A DNA stretch of 64,000 nt from contig NZ_CP163443.1 of the NCBI RefSeq assembly GCF_041053055.1, forward strand, positions 62,001 to 126,000, given 5' to 3'. Made by a program: the position numbers and the translations under genes. How positions within the stretch are numbered: position 1 is the stretch's first letter; each line of letters opens with the position of its first letter. Below the pieces are notes generated by a model. The model saw only the letters and a list, made by a program, of their open reading frames with translations, did no database searches and was not told the origin of the DNA. Source of the stretch: Streptomyces sp. R41 (GTDB lineage: Bacteria; Actinomycetota; Actinomycetes; Streptomycetales; Streptomycetaceae). This document shows positions 43,989 to 53,135 of this stretch, piece after piece.

Positions 43989-44819
43989 ATGACGGATGAC
44001 GGATGGGCCAAGGCCGTACGGCAGCAACTCGGCCTGGGCCGACTACTGCCGCTCGGCGGCCCCGAGGACGGGTCCTGGATCACCGAACAAGCGGCCAGCG
44101 GAGTACTGAGCCGCGCACCCTCCGGAGTATCCGGGATTCGGCCGGGCACGCTGCGGATCCGCCTGGCTGACCCGGAAGCAGCGCCGGAGCCAAGTATTCC
44201 GGCACCCTGGACCGCACTGCCGCCCGGACCGCTGCGGATCGAGGCGGAATTCTCGGCGCCGGCACGGCAGCCGCTGCCCCAGATCGCGGAGCAGCTGCGG
44301 CAGACGCTGCTCGCAGCGGCTGTCGAACGTCTCGGGCTGGTGGTGGCCGAGGTCGATCTGCATGTGACGGATCTGCTGGAGGTTGCGGCGTCGGCGCAGC
44401 AGCCGACCGCGGCCGAAGCCTCCGAAAGTGCAGCCGGAGAAACCAGTGCCTCGCACGTCGCGGTCACCAAGCCCGGGCACCCGTCGCCCGGGCCGGTGCC
44501 GGTGCGGGACCCGGCAGCGGAGCTGGCCACCGTTGCCATCGCTGTCCCCGGCGTGACCCGCCTCGCCCCCGTTCCAGGACTGCCCACGCCCATGGCCAGA
44601 GGAGGACTTGCTCGCCCCGTCCGGATCGAGGACAGCGACGAGCCCCCAGACAGACACGTCCAGATCCAGCTGGCGGTCGCCGAGACTCATCGCGCTCTCG
44701 ATGTCTCCCTCGCCGTCCGTGCGGCGGTGGCCGCGGCAGCGGAAGGGGACGCCCCCGGCTCGGTGACCGTCGCCGTCCTCGTAACAGCGGTGGAGCCGGG
44801 TCAGGTCCTGCCGACATGA
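43989..44819 (+). CDS. Asp23-cluster partner, annotated elsewhere as P10-family protein
   Basis: 276 aa from ATG 43989. Residues 1-130 hold an Asp23-like stretch (PLRIEAEFSAPARQPLPQIAEQLRQTLLAAAVERLGLVVAEVDLHVTDLL) and the C-terminal half repeats the plan (VAIAVPGVTRLAPVPG, RHVQIQLAVAETHRALDVSLAVRAAVAAAAEG, VTVAVLVTAVE). An Ala/Pro linker joins them. Streptomyces Asp23 clusters regularly include this divergent gene, often labelled nucleopolyhedrovirus P10 family. The name is misleading and there is no viral link. A decayed copy lies at 46520. Confidence 0.75.
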   Translation: MTDDGWAKAVRQQLGLGRLLPLGGPEDGSWITEQAASGVLSRAPSGVSGIRPGTLRIRLADPEAAPEPSIPAPWTALPPGPLRIEAEFSAPARQPLPQIAEQLRQTLLAAAVERLGLVVAEVDLHVTDLLEVAASAQQPTAAEASESAAGETSASHVAVTKPGHPSPGPVPVRDPAAELATVAIAVPGVTRLAPVPGLPTPMARGGLARPVRIEDSDEPPDRHVQIQLAVAETHRALDVSLAVRAAVAAAAEGDAPGSVTVAVLVTAVEPGQVLPT

Positions 44820-44859
44820 CCGGCAGGACAAACACGGAAATCGCGGCCTCGCGTTCGGC

Positions 44860-45065
44860 TCACGGGTGGCGCGGTGTTGCCCGTGCACGCCCGTTGGCCG
44901 TCGCCCGCTGCGGCGCGTCACCGCCTGTGGGGCTGATTCCAGGCTCCGGTTCCTCCCCTCGGCTGTTTCGCCGGACTGCACCGCCGTCACTGTCGCCGTC
45001 TAGGCGGCGCAGTACACCAGCAGCCTGGCCATGAGGTTGATCCACAAAACGACGGCGACCGCCAC
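44860..45065 (-). pseudogene. YihY/BrkB-type membrane protein, C-terminal relic
   Basis: The minus strand reads VAVAVVLWINLMARLLVYCAA, then a stop codon, then in the same frame TVTAVQSGETAEG. The intact gene at 47172 has VPVAVVLWINFMARLLLYCAAWTATAEQSSETAEG at this point, so this is its C-terminal end with an in-frame stop and an acquired 3' part. It follows the P10-family gene tail to tail, as the intact copy follows the P10 relic, so both came from one duplication. Confidence 0.75.
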
Positions 45066-45167
45066 CCCGAGAGGCCGCGATGCGCTGAACACTGAAGAAT
45101 CGACTGCGACTTTCAGCGAAATGCTGAGCACTGTGCGACGCCCGACGCCAGTGGGGCGTGCGCCCGA

Positions 45168-45377
45168 TCAGCGTGCCTCAGACTGCATCCTCTCGTGGAC
45201 GGCGGTCATACATGGCGAGCAGTAGCGTTCGGTCGGCGGGTCATCGGAGACCGGCCTGGTACGCACGGTTTGTGCGACCTGCTGTCCGCACAAGGTGGTG
45301 CGGGCATCACCCTTGGCCCTTACGTGCCACATGACTCCGGCACCGGTTGTCGCAGGGTCGGCGATCATCTCGTACAT
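45168..45377 (-). CDS. small Cys-containing hypothetical protein
   Basis: 69 aa from ATG 45377 with GGGGAGAGG upstream. WHVRAKGDARTTLCGQQVAQ, then ERYCSPCMTAVHERM: a single Cys followed 30 residues later by CxxC, a likely zinc site seen in many short Streptomyces proteins (CGxxL...YCxxC). Isolated between duplicated blocks. Function unknown. Downstream 45483-45889 holds no gene. Confidence 0.6.
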   Translation of the reverse strand: MYEMIADPATTGAGVMWHVRAKGDARTTLCGQQVAQTVRTRPVSDDPPTERYCSPCMTAVHERMQSEAR

Positions 45378-45889
45378 CGGCCTCTCCCCTGGTTTATGGC
45401 CCCGGCTGGGCATGGGTCGCTTGCCTGGCGCGAAGCCGGGTGACGGGCCGCGAATCGGGCGCCATCCCGCTCGTCCATGCAACTACGCCAGCATCTGATC
45501 GGACCATCGGAGGGGGCCGACCGGGTGAATCAGAAGGCGTTGACCTGCTCGGGCCCAGTTGAGTCACGGCTACTGCGACACTCCGTGAACACCGCCACCC
45601 ACTCGTCGTCGGCAGCCCGGGTCCAGCTCTGACTCCGGCTCTTTCAGCGGGCTGTCCCAGTGTGCTGCCCCTGGTGCGGCGTGACTGTTCCGGCAGAGGA
45701 TCGGCGACCTCATCGCCGGAAGAAGCAGAACGGGCAGGACACAAAGCCCCTGGGGCGACGGTGGGCACTCACCGCCGGGGCGGGGCGTGACCAGAGGCAG
45801 ATATGATGAACGGTCCGCGGCATCGGAAGGCACCATCGGCATGCCTGTCGACTACCACGGGCAACGACGGTCTCACGGACTGCCTGAAG

Positions 45890-46384
45890 TCACGCTGCGC
45901 ACCCGGGAGAGAAGATCGCCGCCGCTGCCGTGAGGCGCAGCTTCTCCAGCGCGTCGATCTGGCCCCGCGCCCGGTCCAGCAGATCCTGCAACTGGGATTC
46001 ATCCAGACGGGGCTCCTCCGCGGCCACGACAAGCAGCGTCCGCCAGATGAGAGTCTTCCCCTCGACTCCCAGCCGTAGGGTCTCGAGCTCGATGAACGTG
46101 CTCAGCCCGGAGCGCCGGTACACGACTCCGTTTGGTTTCAGGCGCCCCAGCCGCTCGGCCGCCCAGCCACCGTAGACCTTGTAACGGCGTGCGGGGACGC
46201 CGAGTGCGTCCATGAGTTCGAGCAGGGTCTCCCGGTCCTGGGCGATCTCGTCGGAGATGCGCTTCAGGTCGGCGCTGCGCGCCGAGTGGCGGTGCTGATG
46301 GGCGATGCGCTGCGCGAGCCCGATGCCGAAGGTGGCACCGGCCAAGTGGTCATTCAGGTAGATCCCGAGCTTGTCGCGATGCAT
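45890..46384 (-). CDS. conserved hypothetical protein, about 164 aa
   Basis: Soluble, helical: MHRDKLGIYLNDHLAGATFGIGLAQRIAHQH, RISDEIAQDRETLLELMDALGVPARRYKVYGGWAAERLGRLKPNG, LIWRTLLVVAAEEPRLDESQL, DLLDRARGQIDALEKLRL. Proteins with this LNDHLAGAT start and YKVYxGWxAE core are conserved in actinobacteria without assigned function, and may be ferritin-like or helical bundles (inference from helix pattern). ATG 46384. No operon partners. Confidence 0.7.
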   Translation of the reverse strand: MHRDKLGIYLNDHLAGATFGIGLAQRIAHQHRHSARSADLKRISDEIAQDRETLLELMDALGVPARRYKVYGGWAAERLGRLKPNGVVYRRSGLSTFIELETLRLGVEGKTLIWRTLLVVAAEEPRLDESQLQDLLDRARGQIDALEKLRLTAAAAIFSPGCAA

Positions 46385-46519
46385 CCTGGGCCGCCCCTTT
46401 CTCGACTGTCCTCGGCGATCTCCTCGACGGTGCGACCGCGTACACAGGCGGGCTGGGAGCACCGGCGTCGGAATTCCCCGCACCACGACAGCAAACCGCG
46501 AGAGAACGGAATCGACGGG

Positions 46520-47125
46520 GCGAAATGCTGGGAAAGGACCCGAACGGCTCACGGGTCCAGACGCTGGAGGCTGCATCGGAATCCTCCGCGCCAGCCTGGC
46601 AGTACCTGCCCCAGGCCGCACAGCAGCTGCGGCAGACCCTGCTCGCAGCGGCCCGCGAGCGCCTCGGGCTGGTGACGACCGAGGTCGACTGCACGTGACG
46701 GACCTCCTGGAGGACCCGGAATACCCGACCCCGGTCGCAGCCACCGAAACCGGAGCGTCCCACGTCGTGGTTTCCGGCCCCCTGCACCTGTAACCGGGCC
46801 CGGTTCCCGTGCGGGAACCGGGCGCAGAGCCGGCCGACGCGGCGATGGCCGTACCCGGCGTGATTCGCCTTGCTCCAGTTCCGGGGCTGCCCATACACCA
46901 GGCCGGAGGAGGGCTCGCTTACCCCGTCCGGATCGGGTAGGGCGACGAGCCCTCAGGCAGCACGTCGAGATCCAGCTGGCGACCGACGAGGGCCATCGCG
47001 CGCCCGCCGTCGCCCGCGCTGTCCGGACGGCAGTGACCGCGGCGGCGGAAGCGGACGCCCCCGGCCCGGTGACGGTCGCCGTTCTCGTGATGGCGGTGGA
47101 ACCCGCCAGGGGTCGGCCAGCGTGA
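46520..47125 (+). pseudogene. P10-family gene relic
   Basis: Plus-strand frames give LPQAAQQLRQTLLAAARERLGLVTTEVDC-like text, HVTDLLEDPEYPTP, then VPVREPGAEPADAAMAVPGVIRLAPVPGLPIHQAGGGLAYPVRIG followed by a stop and a degraded VQIQLA-type end. This matches the gene at 43989 in order, with several frameshifts and stops. It precedes the YihY gene tail to tail like the copy at 43989-45065. Confidence 0.75.
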
Positions 47126-47171
47126 CTGGCGAGACACGTATGGATTCGGGCGCTCTTGACCGCGCTCGGCA

Positions 47172-48140
47172 TTACGGGCCGCGCGCTGGAGGCGCCGTGC
47201 GGCGCGGTGCTGCTGGTGCGCCGTCGTTGGACGCCGCCCCCTGTGATACGTCGCCGGCTGCTGGGCTGACCCCGGGACCCGGGCCCTCACCCTCGGCTGT
47301 CTCGCTGGACTGCTCCGCTGTCGCCGTCCAAGCGGCGCAGTACAGCAGCAGCCTGGCCATGAAGTTGATCCACAGCACGACGGCGACCGGCACAGCGAAG
47401 GCGCCGTACATGCTCTTCCCCGCGACGCCCTGCAGATAGCCGGTCAGCAGCCACTTGAGCAGCTCGAAGCCGACCGCACCGATCAAACCTGCGACCACGA
47501 CCGCGTGTCGGCCGGGATGCACCCGCGGCAGCCGGGTGAGCAGGTAGACCAGGAGCAGGAAGTCGACGAGCAGGGCGATGGCCAGGCCGGCGAGGAACAG
47601 CAGCGCCCGTCCCGCCCCGCCCTCGATCCCGACCTTGTCGGCGGCCCAGCCGACGGCACTGTTCGCGAACACCGAACTGCCCATGGCGACCAGCCCGACC
47701 ACGCCGAGACCGACCAGCACCCCGGTGTCCTTGAGCCTGAGCAGGATCGGGTTTCCCGGGTCCTGCTCCTTCTCCCACACCGCGCGCAGGCACCCGCGCA
47801 GGGCGCCGACCCAGTTGATGCCGATCACGAGCAGCAGCGCGCCCGCGATGAGCCCGACGCTTCCGGCGTGCGCGACCAGGCGGTTCAGGTTCAGCAGGTC
47901 GGAAAGGCCCGGCGCCTGGGCGGCAATCTTGTCCTGGAGCTTCCCGAGTTGGTCCTCGCTCAGCAGCGCAGCGCCGATCGCCGCACCTACGGTGATCAGT
48001 GGAAAGAGTGCGACGAAACTGGTGAAGGTAATGGCGGCGGCGAGCCGGGCCCAGTGGACCGCATCCAGCCGCTCGAACGCCCGCCACACGTGAGTACCCC
48101 TCAGCCGTGCGATCAGAGGCAGCCTCGTCAGTGATTGCAT
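47172..48140 (-). CDS. YihY/virulence factor BrkB family membrane protein
   Basis: 322 aa from ATG 48140. Six membrane segments in the YihY order: ARLAAAITFTSFVALFPLITVGAAIG, LIAGALLLVIGINWVGALRGCL, GVLVGLGVVGLVAMGSSVF, GRALLFLAGLAIALLVDFLLLVYLL, AVVVAGLIGAVGFELLKWLLTGYL, AVPVAVVLWINFMARLLLYCAA, then an acidic, Pro-rich tail. The family was once called ribonuclease BN. It is a membrane protein of unknown, possibly transport, function. Relic copy at 44860; distant paralogue at 51182. Confidence 0.88.
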   Translation of the reverse strand: MQSLTRLPLIARLRGTHVWRAFERLDAVHWARLAAAITFTSFVALFPLITVGAAIGAALLSEDQLGKLQDKIAAQAPGLSDLLNLNRLVAHAGSVGLIAGALLLVIGINWVGALRGCLRAVWEKEQDPGNPILLRLKDTGVLVGLGVVGLVAMGSSVFANSAVGWAADKVGIEGGAGRALLFLAGLAIALLVDFLLLVYLLTRLPRVHPGRHAVVVAGLIGAVGFELLKWLLTGYLQGVAGKSMYGAFAVPVAVVLWINFMARLLLYCAAWTATAEQSSETAEGEGPGPGVSPAAGDVSQGAASNDGAPAAPRRTAPPARGP

Positions 48141-48149
48141 GAAGAACAC

Positions 48150-48466
48150 CCACTCTCAGCGTACCCACGGCGGGGAGAAGAGGCATCCGGCGGCGAAGCC
48201 TCACCGAGGTCCGTGGCGAGGCGCGTGCCCTGTGAATGCGGCAGGAGAGCCGGGTCGGTAGTCGGGGCCTCGTGAGCGGTGAGCGCCGAAGGTGTTGCGC
48301 GAGGCGGCGGCCTTCAGCCTTCACCCCACCACTTACCAAATAGAACAATTAGGGGCAATTTGTGGAATCCTGGAATGTGGCACGTCAAGGGACGGCATGT
48401 GTGGCGGTGGTCGTCGTTCGCCCCTATCTGGCTGTCGGCGTGCGCTTTCCATGAGTGGAGGATGCG
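48150..48466. other. intergenic region
   Basis: About 315 bp between divergent genes. An AT-richer run at 48335-48380 (CCAAATAGAACAATTAGGGGC) is the best promoter candidate for the FVDSP gene at 48467. No gene called. Confidence 0.4.
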
Positions 48467-49018
48467 ATGTCGACAATCGTCATCATCGTGGCTGTCGTGG
48501 TCGTCTTGGCTCTGGTCGCGCTGGCCCTGTGGACCATGGCCCGGCGCCGGCACCTGCGGGAGCGTTTTGGGCCGGAGTACGAGCGCACGGTCGAGGCGAA
48601 GCACAGCCGTGGAGCGGCCGGCCGCGATCTGCGCGCGCGCGAGGAGCGGCATGAAGCTCTGGAGATCAGGCCGCTGCCCTCGACGGTTCGGGACCGGTAC
48701 GCCCGGGATTGGACCAGTGTGCAGGAGCACTTCGTCGACAGTCCCGACCGGGCCGTGGGTGAGGCGGACCGGCTCGTGACCACGCTCATGAGCGAGCGTG
48801 GCTACCCTACCGACAGTTACGAGCAACAGAAGCGGGACCTCTCGGTGGAACACTCCCGGACGCTGGAGCACTACCGCGTCGCCCATGAGATCAACGCGCG
48901 AGCCGGAGGCAGGGACACCTCGACGGAGGAACTGCGGAGCGCGATGGTCCACTACCGGGCGCTGTTCGAGGAACTGCTGCATGACGGCACCGGTTCGCCG
49001 GATGAGAAACGCCGATGA
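48467..49018 (+). CDS. membrane-anchored FVDSP-domain protein (second copy)
   Basis: 183 aa from ATG 48467 (GGAGG nearby). One membrane helix (residues 3-24, TIVIIVAVVVVLALVALALW), then RRRHLRERFGPEYERTV, PLPSTVRDRYARDWTSVQEHFVDSPDRAV (FVDSP 89-93), SVEHSRTLEHYRVAHEIN, and STEELRSAMVHYRALFEELL. Same plan as 36422. It is followed 50 bp later by its soluble partner. Confidence 0.8.
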   Translation: MSTIVIIVAVVVVLALVALALWTMARRRHLRERFGPEYERTVEAKHSRGAAGRDLRAREERHEALEIRPLPSTVRDRYARDWTSVQEHFVDSPDRAVGEADRLVTTLMSERGYPTDSYEQQKRDLSVEHSRTLEHYRVAHEINARAGGRDTSTEELRSAMVHYRALFEELLHDGTGSPDEKRR

Positions 49019-49068
49019 ATGACCAGCGGCCGGGAGCGGCAGCTACCACCCCATGGAGGTGAAGGGAC

Positions 49069-49575
49069 ATGCAGAGAGAAGCGCCATCCGGACGCGACGA
49101 GTATCCCGAACCCGTCGAAGAGAGTCTGTCCACCGAGGACATCGCCCGGCCCCAGACCGATACGTCGCAGCAGCCCTCAGACGAGGACCGGACGGCAGCC
49201 CCCAATGCCGACCGAGCAGCGCCTAGGACCAGAATCACGGACGAGGCCGGAGACGAGCCGCACGCCGTAGCCGGCGAACGCAACGCGTCCACGCAGGAGC
49301 CCGATACTGTCCCGCTTCTCGGGCCCCACGAGAGCGAAGGCCTCCGTACCAGGTGGCAGGAGATCCAGCAGGGATTCGTCGATGACCCACAGAAGTCGGT
49401 CCTCGCCGCAGACGGGCTCGTCGCCGAGGTCATGCAACTGCTCGCCGTCACATTCGCCGACCGCAAACAGGCACTCGAAGGCCAATGGCACCGCGGCGAG
49501 GAGGCCGCCACCGAGGACCTGCGCCTGGCCCTGCGTCAATACCGGTCCTTCTTCGACCGCCTGCTCAGTACCTGA
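49069..49575 (+). CDS. soluble FVDSP-domain protein (second copy)
   Basis: 168 aa. Residues 1-90 are acidic and disordered (Glu/Asp/Thr/Pro-rich). From 92 the domain begins: LRTRWQEIQQGFVDDPQKSVLAADGLVAEVMQLLAV (FVDDP 103-107), then TEDLRLALRQYRSFFDRLL. GGAGGTGAAGG lies before ATG 49069. Partner of 48467 and paralogue of 35955, sharing the disordered head and domain order. Confidence 0.78.
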   Translation: MQREAPSGRDEYPEPVEESLSTEDIARPQTDTSQQPSDEDRTAAPNADRAAPRTRITDEAGDEPHAVAGERNASTQEPDTVPLLGPHESEGLRTRWQEIQQGFVDDPQKSVLAADGLVAEVMQLLAVTFADRKQALEGQWHRGEEAATEDLRLALRQYRSFFDRLLST

Positions 49576-49789
49576 CCACCGGCCCGGCCCTCACGGCCCG
49601 TCCGGCCGGTCACTGCAGGCACCTCGGCGAGGCGCATCATGACCGGATTCTCGCTACTGGGTGCGGAGTTGCCCGCTTCGCGCTTTCCCGGTGGGCCTTC
49701 TTCGCGCGCTCGGTGATGCAGTGTTGTCCCATGGGACTGTCGATGACCAGGTGCGCCCGGCCGCCCGGGCGGCGATCGTACCGACCGCT

Positions 49790-49996
49790 TCCGGGGCGAC
49801 GGATGATGAACCCGCAGAGGATCTGATCGGTTTCAAAGTCGAGGCGACCGATGGCGGCATCGGCAAGATCGACAAGCACTCCGACGACGTCGGCGCCGCC
49901 CTGGTCGCCACGACGAACGGCGAGCCGCTCCCGGAACAGATGCAACAGGAACTGCGCCGGGCGCTGCGGCGCCTTCATACAGCAGATCGGTGGTAA
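49790..49996 (+). pseudogene. chimeric fragment: PRC-barrel start joined to ANTAR tail
   Basis: One continuous plus-strand frame reads LIGFKVEATDGGIGKIDKHSDDVG, the beginning of the PRC-barrel gene at 50266, then directly AALVATTNGEPLPEQMQQELRRALRRLH, the end of the ANTAR gene at 39517. The frame extends back to 49661 without recognisable protein. The join and the copied 3' flank indicate recombination between duplicated blocks. No good start codon or ribosome site. Probably not functional. Confidence 0.7.
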
Positions 49997-50265
49997 CGGC
50001 CTGCACACCCAGCGGGCGGCACCGGGAGTTGTGACCTCAACCCTCCGGTGCCTTTGTCCACGCCGGCGATGAGACGCTCTGTCGGGTATCCCCTCTCTTG
50101 CGACGGCAAACCGCCTGCGTGTGCGCATCCTCTTCGGCCATCTGCCGATTTTCGGGAGCCCGGTCCGAATGTTTGGCGAAGTCCGATGGGGGGACCCAGC
50201 CGACGGCAGTTCGGCGAACAGAAGCCCTGCTGTGTTTTCTTCGAAATTTCGAGGAGGAGTACTTC

Positions 50266-50613
50266 GTGAGTGACATATGGGGCTACGATCCGACCGCCGG
50301 CCACAGCGCGGGCATCAACCTGATCGGTTTCACGGTGGAAGCCACTGACGGCAGCATCGGGAAGATCGACAAGCATTCCGACGAAGCCAGCTCGGCCTAT
50401 GTCGTGGTGGACACCGGTGGATGGATCTTCGGCAAGCAGGTACTGCTGCCTGCTGGCACCATCAAGCGCGTCGACGTTCCCGAGCAGAAGGTCTACGTGT
50501 CCCGGACGAAGGAAGAGATCAAGGACGCGCCTGAGTTCGACCCGGAAAAGCATCTGGGAGACCCGGACTATCACGAGCGTTTGAGCTCCTACTATCAGCG
50601 TCCGATGGCCTGA
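50266..50613 (+). CDS. PRC-barrel domain protein
   Basis: 115 aa from GTG 50266 with GAGGAGGAG upstream. SDIWGYDPTAGHS, LIGFTVEATDGSIGKIDKHSDEASSAYVVVDTGGWIFGKQVLLPAGTI, then VYVSRTKEEIKDAPEFD and a YHERLSSYYQRP tail. A complete PRC-barrel protein of the type strongly associated with actinobacterial stress responses. The 5' region resembles the chimera at 49790, its damaged relative. Confidence 0.88.
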   Translation: MSDIWGYDPTAGHSAGINLIGFTVEATDGSIGKIDKHSDEASSAYVVVDTGGWIFGKQVLLPAGTIKRVDVPEQKVYVSRTKEEIKDAPEFDPEKHLGDPDYHERLSSYYQRPMA

Positions 50614-51181
50614 CCCGGCAGTGCTTGACTGCCTCGGTGGTGGTTCGTCCGGGGACCTGCGGCTGAACCGGCATCGGGGCGAACCAGGGTGCCGACCGCC
50701 CTGATCGCCGGAGAGAAACCGGCGTGGTCGGGAAACGTGGTCCGGGAAATAGGACCAGGGGTGTCTTGGGCCATAGATTTCCCCGGTCGTCCTCCATGCG
50801 TGGATCGAGTACCGGAATGACTCTGCCGCGGCTCGCGCTTGACTGCGTGACTGCATTTCCGCCTTTCACCGGAGGGTCATTCGGCTCCCGTGCGGTTCCT
50901 CAGGCCCCCGGTGCGGACTCCACCGCGCCCGGATAGGAGCGCCTTCCCGCAACGGAGGGGATCAGGCGCTGTCCCTTCGGTGAAAGCGACCGGTCCGCGA
51001 CAAGCGAACTACCGCGTCCACGCCGGGATTTGGCGGAGACCAGGCGCTGGTCGCTGTTCCCCGGCCGACAAGCGTCGTGGGCCACCCCCTGTCGCCGACG
51101 GGAGTTCGACCGAATGCTGAGACCGGTACGGCGCTCTCGTAGGGCTGTCGGTGATGTCTCCACATGTGATAGTCGATCTGC
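50614..51181. other. stretch without a supported gene
   Basis: Minus-strand frames span it but are shadows of high GC with no ribosome site or family pattern. It may hold the promoter of the YihY-like gene at 51182. Confidence 0.4.
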
Positions 51182-52027
51182 ATGCCGAAGAAGTCTTCCG
51201 GGGGCCACCGCTCGTCTGTGTCGGTACGGCTGTGCCGTGTGATCCGAGATTCGCCGGCCGAACGCGGATGGCGGCGGGGCAGAGAGATCGAACTTGGGCC
51301 GAGGTCGCTGGGCTTTGCGGCGCTCGGATTCCTCACGCTGGTGCCCCTGCTGATCGTTGTCTCCGCGGCTGATCCGGCGCACGGGCGGGGGTTCGCGCAG
51401 TGGCTGGGGGACGGGCTCGGCGTGTCGAGGGCCGCCAGGGACCAGGTCGCGCAGCTGTTCGCGCGGCCGGGCCAGGTGCTGCAGACCACGACCGCTTTCG
51501 GCCTCGCCGCTCTCGCTGTCTTCGGTCTGAGCTTCGGGGCGGCGGTGCAGACCGGCTACGAAAAGGTCTGGGAGCTGCCCCCGGCCCGCTGGTACGCCAG
51601 ATGGCGACACGTGCTGTGGCTCGCCGTACTCGTCGGATCCCTCTTCCTGACCGGCACCACCACGCTGTGGCGCCATTCGGCGGCCGGCACGCTGGCCGCG
51701 ACGCTGAGCGCCGTCCTGTTCTTCTGGTGGTCGCAGCGGATGCTGCTCGGCGGGCGGATCGCCTGGAGCGCCCTGCTCCCCGGCGCGGCGGCAACGGCGG
51801 TCGGGCTGCTCGGTCTTCGGGTCTTCTCCCGTCTCGTCTTCTCACCGCTGATCGCCTCCAGTGCCGTCACCTACGGTCCCTTCGGAACCGTCCTGGTCAT
51901 CCAGTCCTGGCTGGTCGGTGTGGGCGTCGTCGTCTTCGGCGGTGCACTGGCGGGCCGCCTGCTGCACGAGGAACTCCCCCGCGTGGCACAGGCCCTGAAA
52001 CAGCGGACTCGGCGACAACGGCCCTGA
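51182..52027 (+). CDS. YihY/BrkB-like membrane protein (divergent)
   Basis: 281 aa from ATG 51182. A basic N-terminal region, then six membrane segments: SLGFAALGFLTLVPLLIVVSAA, TTAFGLAALAVFGLSFGAAVQTGYEKVWELP, HVLWLAVLVGSLFLTGTT, TLAATLSAVLFFWWSQRML, AWSALLPGAAATAVGLLGL, and GTVLVIQSWLVGVGVVVFGGALAG. The GYEKVWELP after helix 2 corresponds to the FxxVWE segment of YihY proteins. Diverged from 47172. Function unknown. Confidence 0.75.
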   Translation: MPKKSSGGHRSSVSVRLCRVIRDSPAERGWRRGREIELGPRSLGFAALGFLTLVPLLIVVSAADPAHGRGFAQWLGDGLGVSRAARDQVAQLFARPGQVLQTTTAFGLAALAVFGLSFGAAVQTGYEKVWELPPARWYARWRHVLWLAVLVGSLFLTGTTTLWRHSAAGTLAATLSAVLFFWWSQRMLLGGRIAWSALLPGAAATAVGLLGLRVFSRLVFSPLIASSAVTYGPFGTVLVIQSWLVGVGVVVFGGALAGRLLHEELPRVAQALKQRTRRQRP

Positions 52028-52240
52028 CACAGCGACAACCGCGCGGAACAGCACAGGCGCCGACAGCAGGCCCAAGCCGGGAGTGGCCAGTGCTGCGTCG
52101 GCGACGCCCAAGACGATGACCGATGACTCAGCCGGCTACGCTCCGGCCGCTGCGCGTCGACCGCGCGCATCAATTCCCCCGCCCGGGGCACTCGAGAGCG
52201 GTGGACGCGCACCGCACGCCCACGCCATGGGGAGGACATC

Positions 52241-53074
52241 GTGACGTCGTCTCACACACAAGGGCGCGGCCGGGCCGCGAAGTCCGCGGCCCGTGCCACG
52301 GAGAACGAGACGCTGACTGCCGCAGGGCGAGCGGGCTTTGTCGCCCGCGGCATCGTGTACGTACTGATCGGACTCCTGTCCATCCGGATCGCCGTCGGGA
52401 ACGGCGGCGGCCAGGCGGACCGCCAGGGCGCGCTGCACGAGATCGCGGCGCAGCCCTTCGGGAAGGCAATGCTGTGGGCGCTGGTGGTCGGCTTCGCCGC
52501 CATGGCGCTGTGGCGAGGTGCCCGCGCCGTGCTCACCCGGGGACCCCGGCGGAAGGCGAGTTCGCGCGTGCTGGACGGCGGCCGGGCGGTCTTCTACGGC
52601 TCCGTCTGCTGGGGCACCGCCGCGTACGCCGCCGGGGGCGGCCAGGGTTCCAGCGGCAACACGCAGTCGCAGGACTGGACGGCATCGGCGCTCAAACTGC
52701 CGTACGGCCAAGTGCTGGTGGGCGCCGCGGGCTGCCTCCTGATCGGCATCGGCACGGTACTCGCCGTCCGGGCGGCCTTGCGGCGCTTCCTGCGGCAGCT
52801 GGACACCGGCACCATGAGTCACCGTACAAAGCAGATCGTCACCGCTCTCGGCGTGGGCGGAGGCGTGGCACGTGGCGTGGTGTTCGCCGCGGCCGGGATC
52901 TTCATCCTGGTGGCAGCCATACGCTTCGACCCGCACGAGGCCAAGGGCGCGGACGCGACACTGCGTAGCTTCGCGCAGACACCGGTGGGGCCGTGGCTCC
53001 TGGTCGCCATCGCGATCGGGCTGATTCTCTTCGGCGTCTTCTCCTTCGCCTCAGCCCGCTGGCGCCGCCTGTAA
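52241..53074 (+). CDS. DUF1206 domain membrane protein
   Basis: 277 aa. Three tandem DUF1206 units, each a helical pair starting with an R-G-x-V-Y/F pattern: FVARGIVYVLIGLLSIRIAVG with ALWRGARAVL; VFYGSVCWGTAAYAAGG with VRAALRRFLRQLD; VARGVVFAAAGIFILVAAIRFD with a final LFGVFSFASARWRRL. About six membrane helices. A common actinobacterial membrane protein of unknown function, here between YihY-like and STAS genes. Confidence 0.88.
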   Translation: MTSSHTQGRGRAAKSAARATENETLTAAGRAGFVARGIVYVLIGLLSIRIAVGNGGGQADRQGALHEIAAQPFGKAMLWALVVGFAAMALWRGARAVLTRGPRRKASSRVLDGGRAVFYGSVCWGTAAYAAGGGQGSSGNTQSQDWTASALKLPYGQVLVGAAGCLLIGIGTVLAVRAALRRFLRQLDTGTMSHRTKQIVTALGVGGGVARGVVFAAAGIFILVAAIRFDPHEAKGADATLRSFAQTPVGPWLLVAIAIGLILFGVFSFASARWRRL

Positions 53075-53135
53075 AACGGTAAGCCAAACCAGGTCAGCGA
53101 GGTTTCAACTCTTCTGCCAGGGCTACCCGTTGAAC

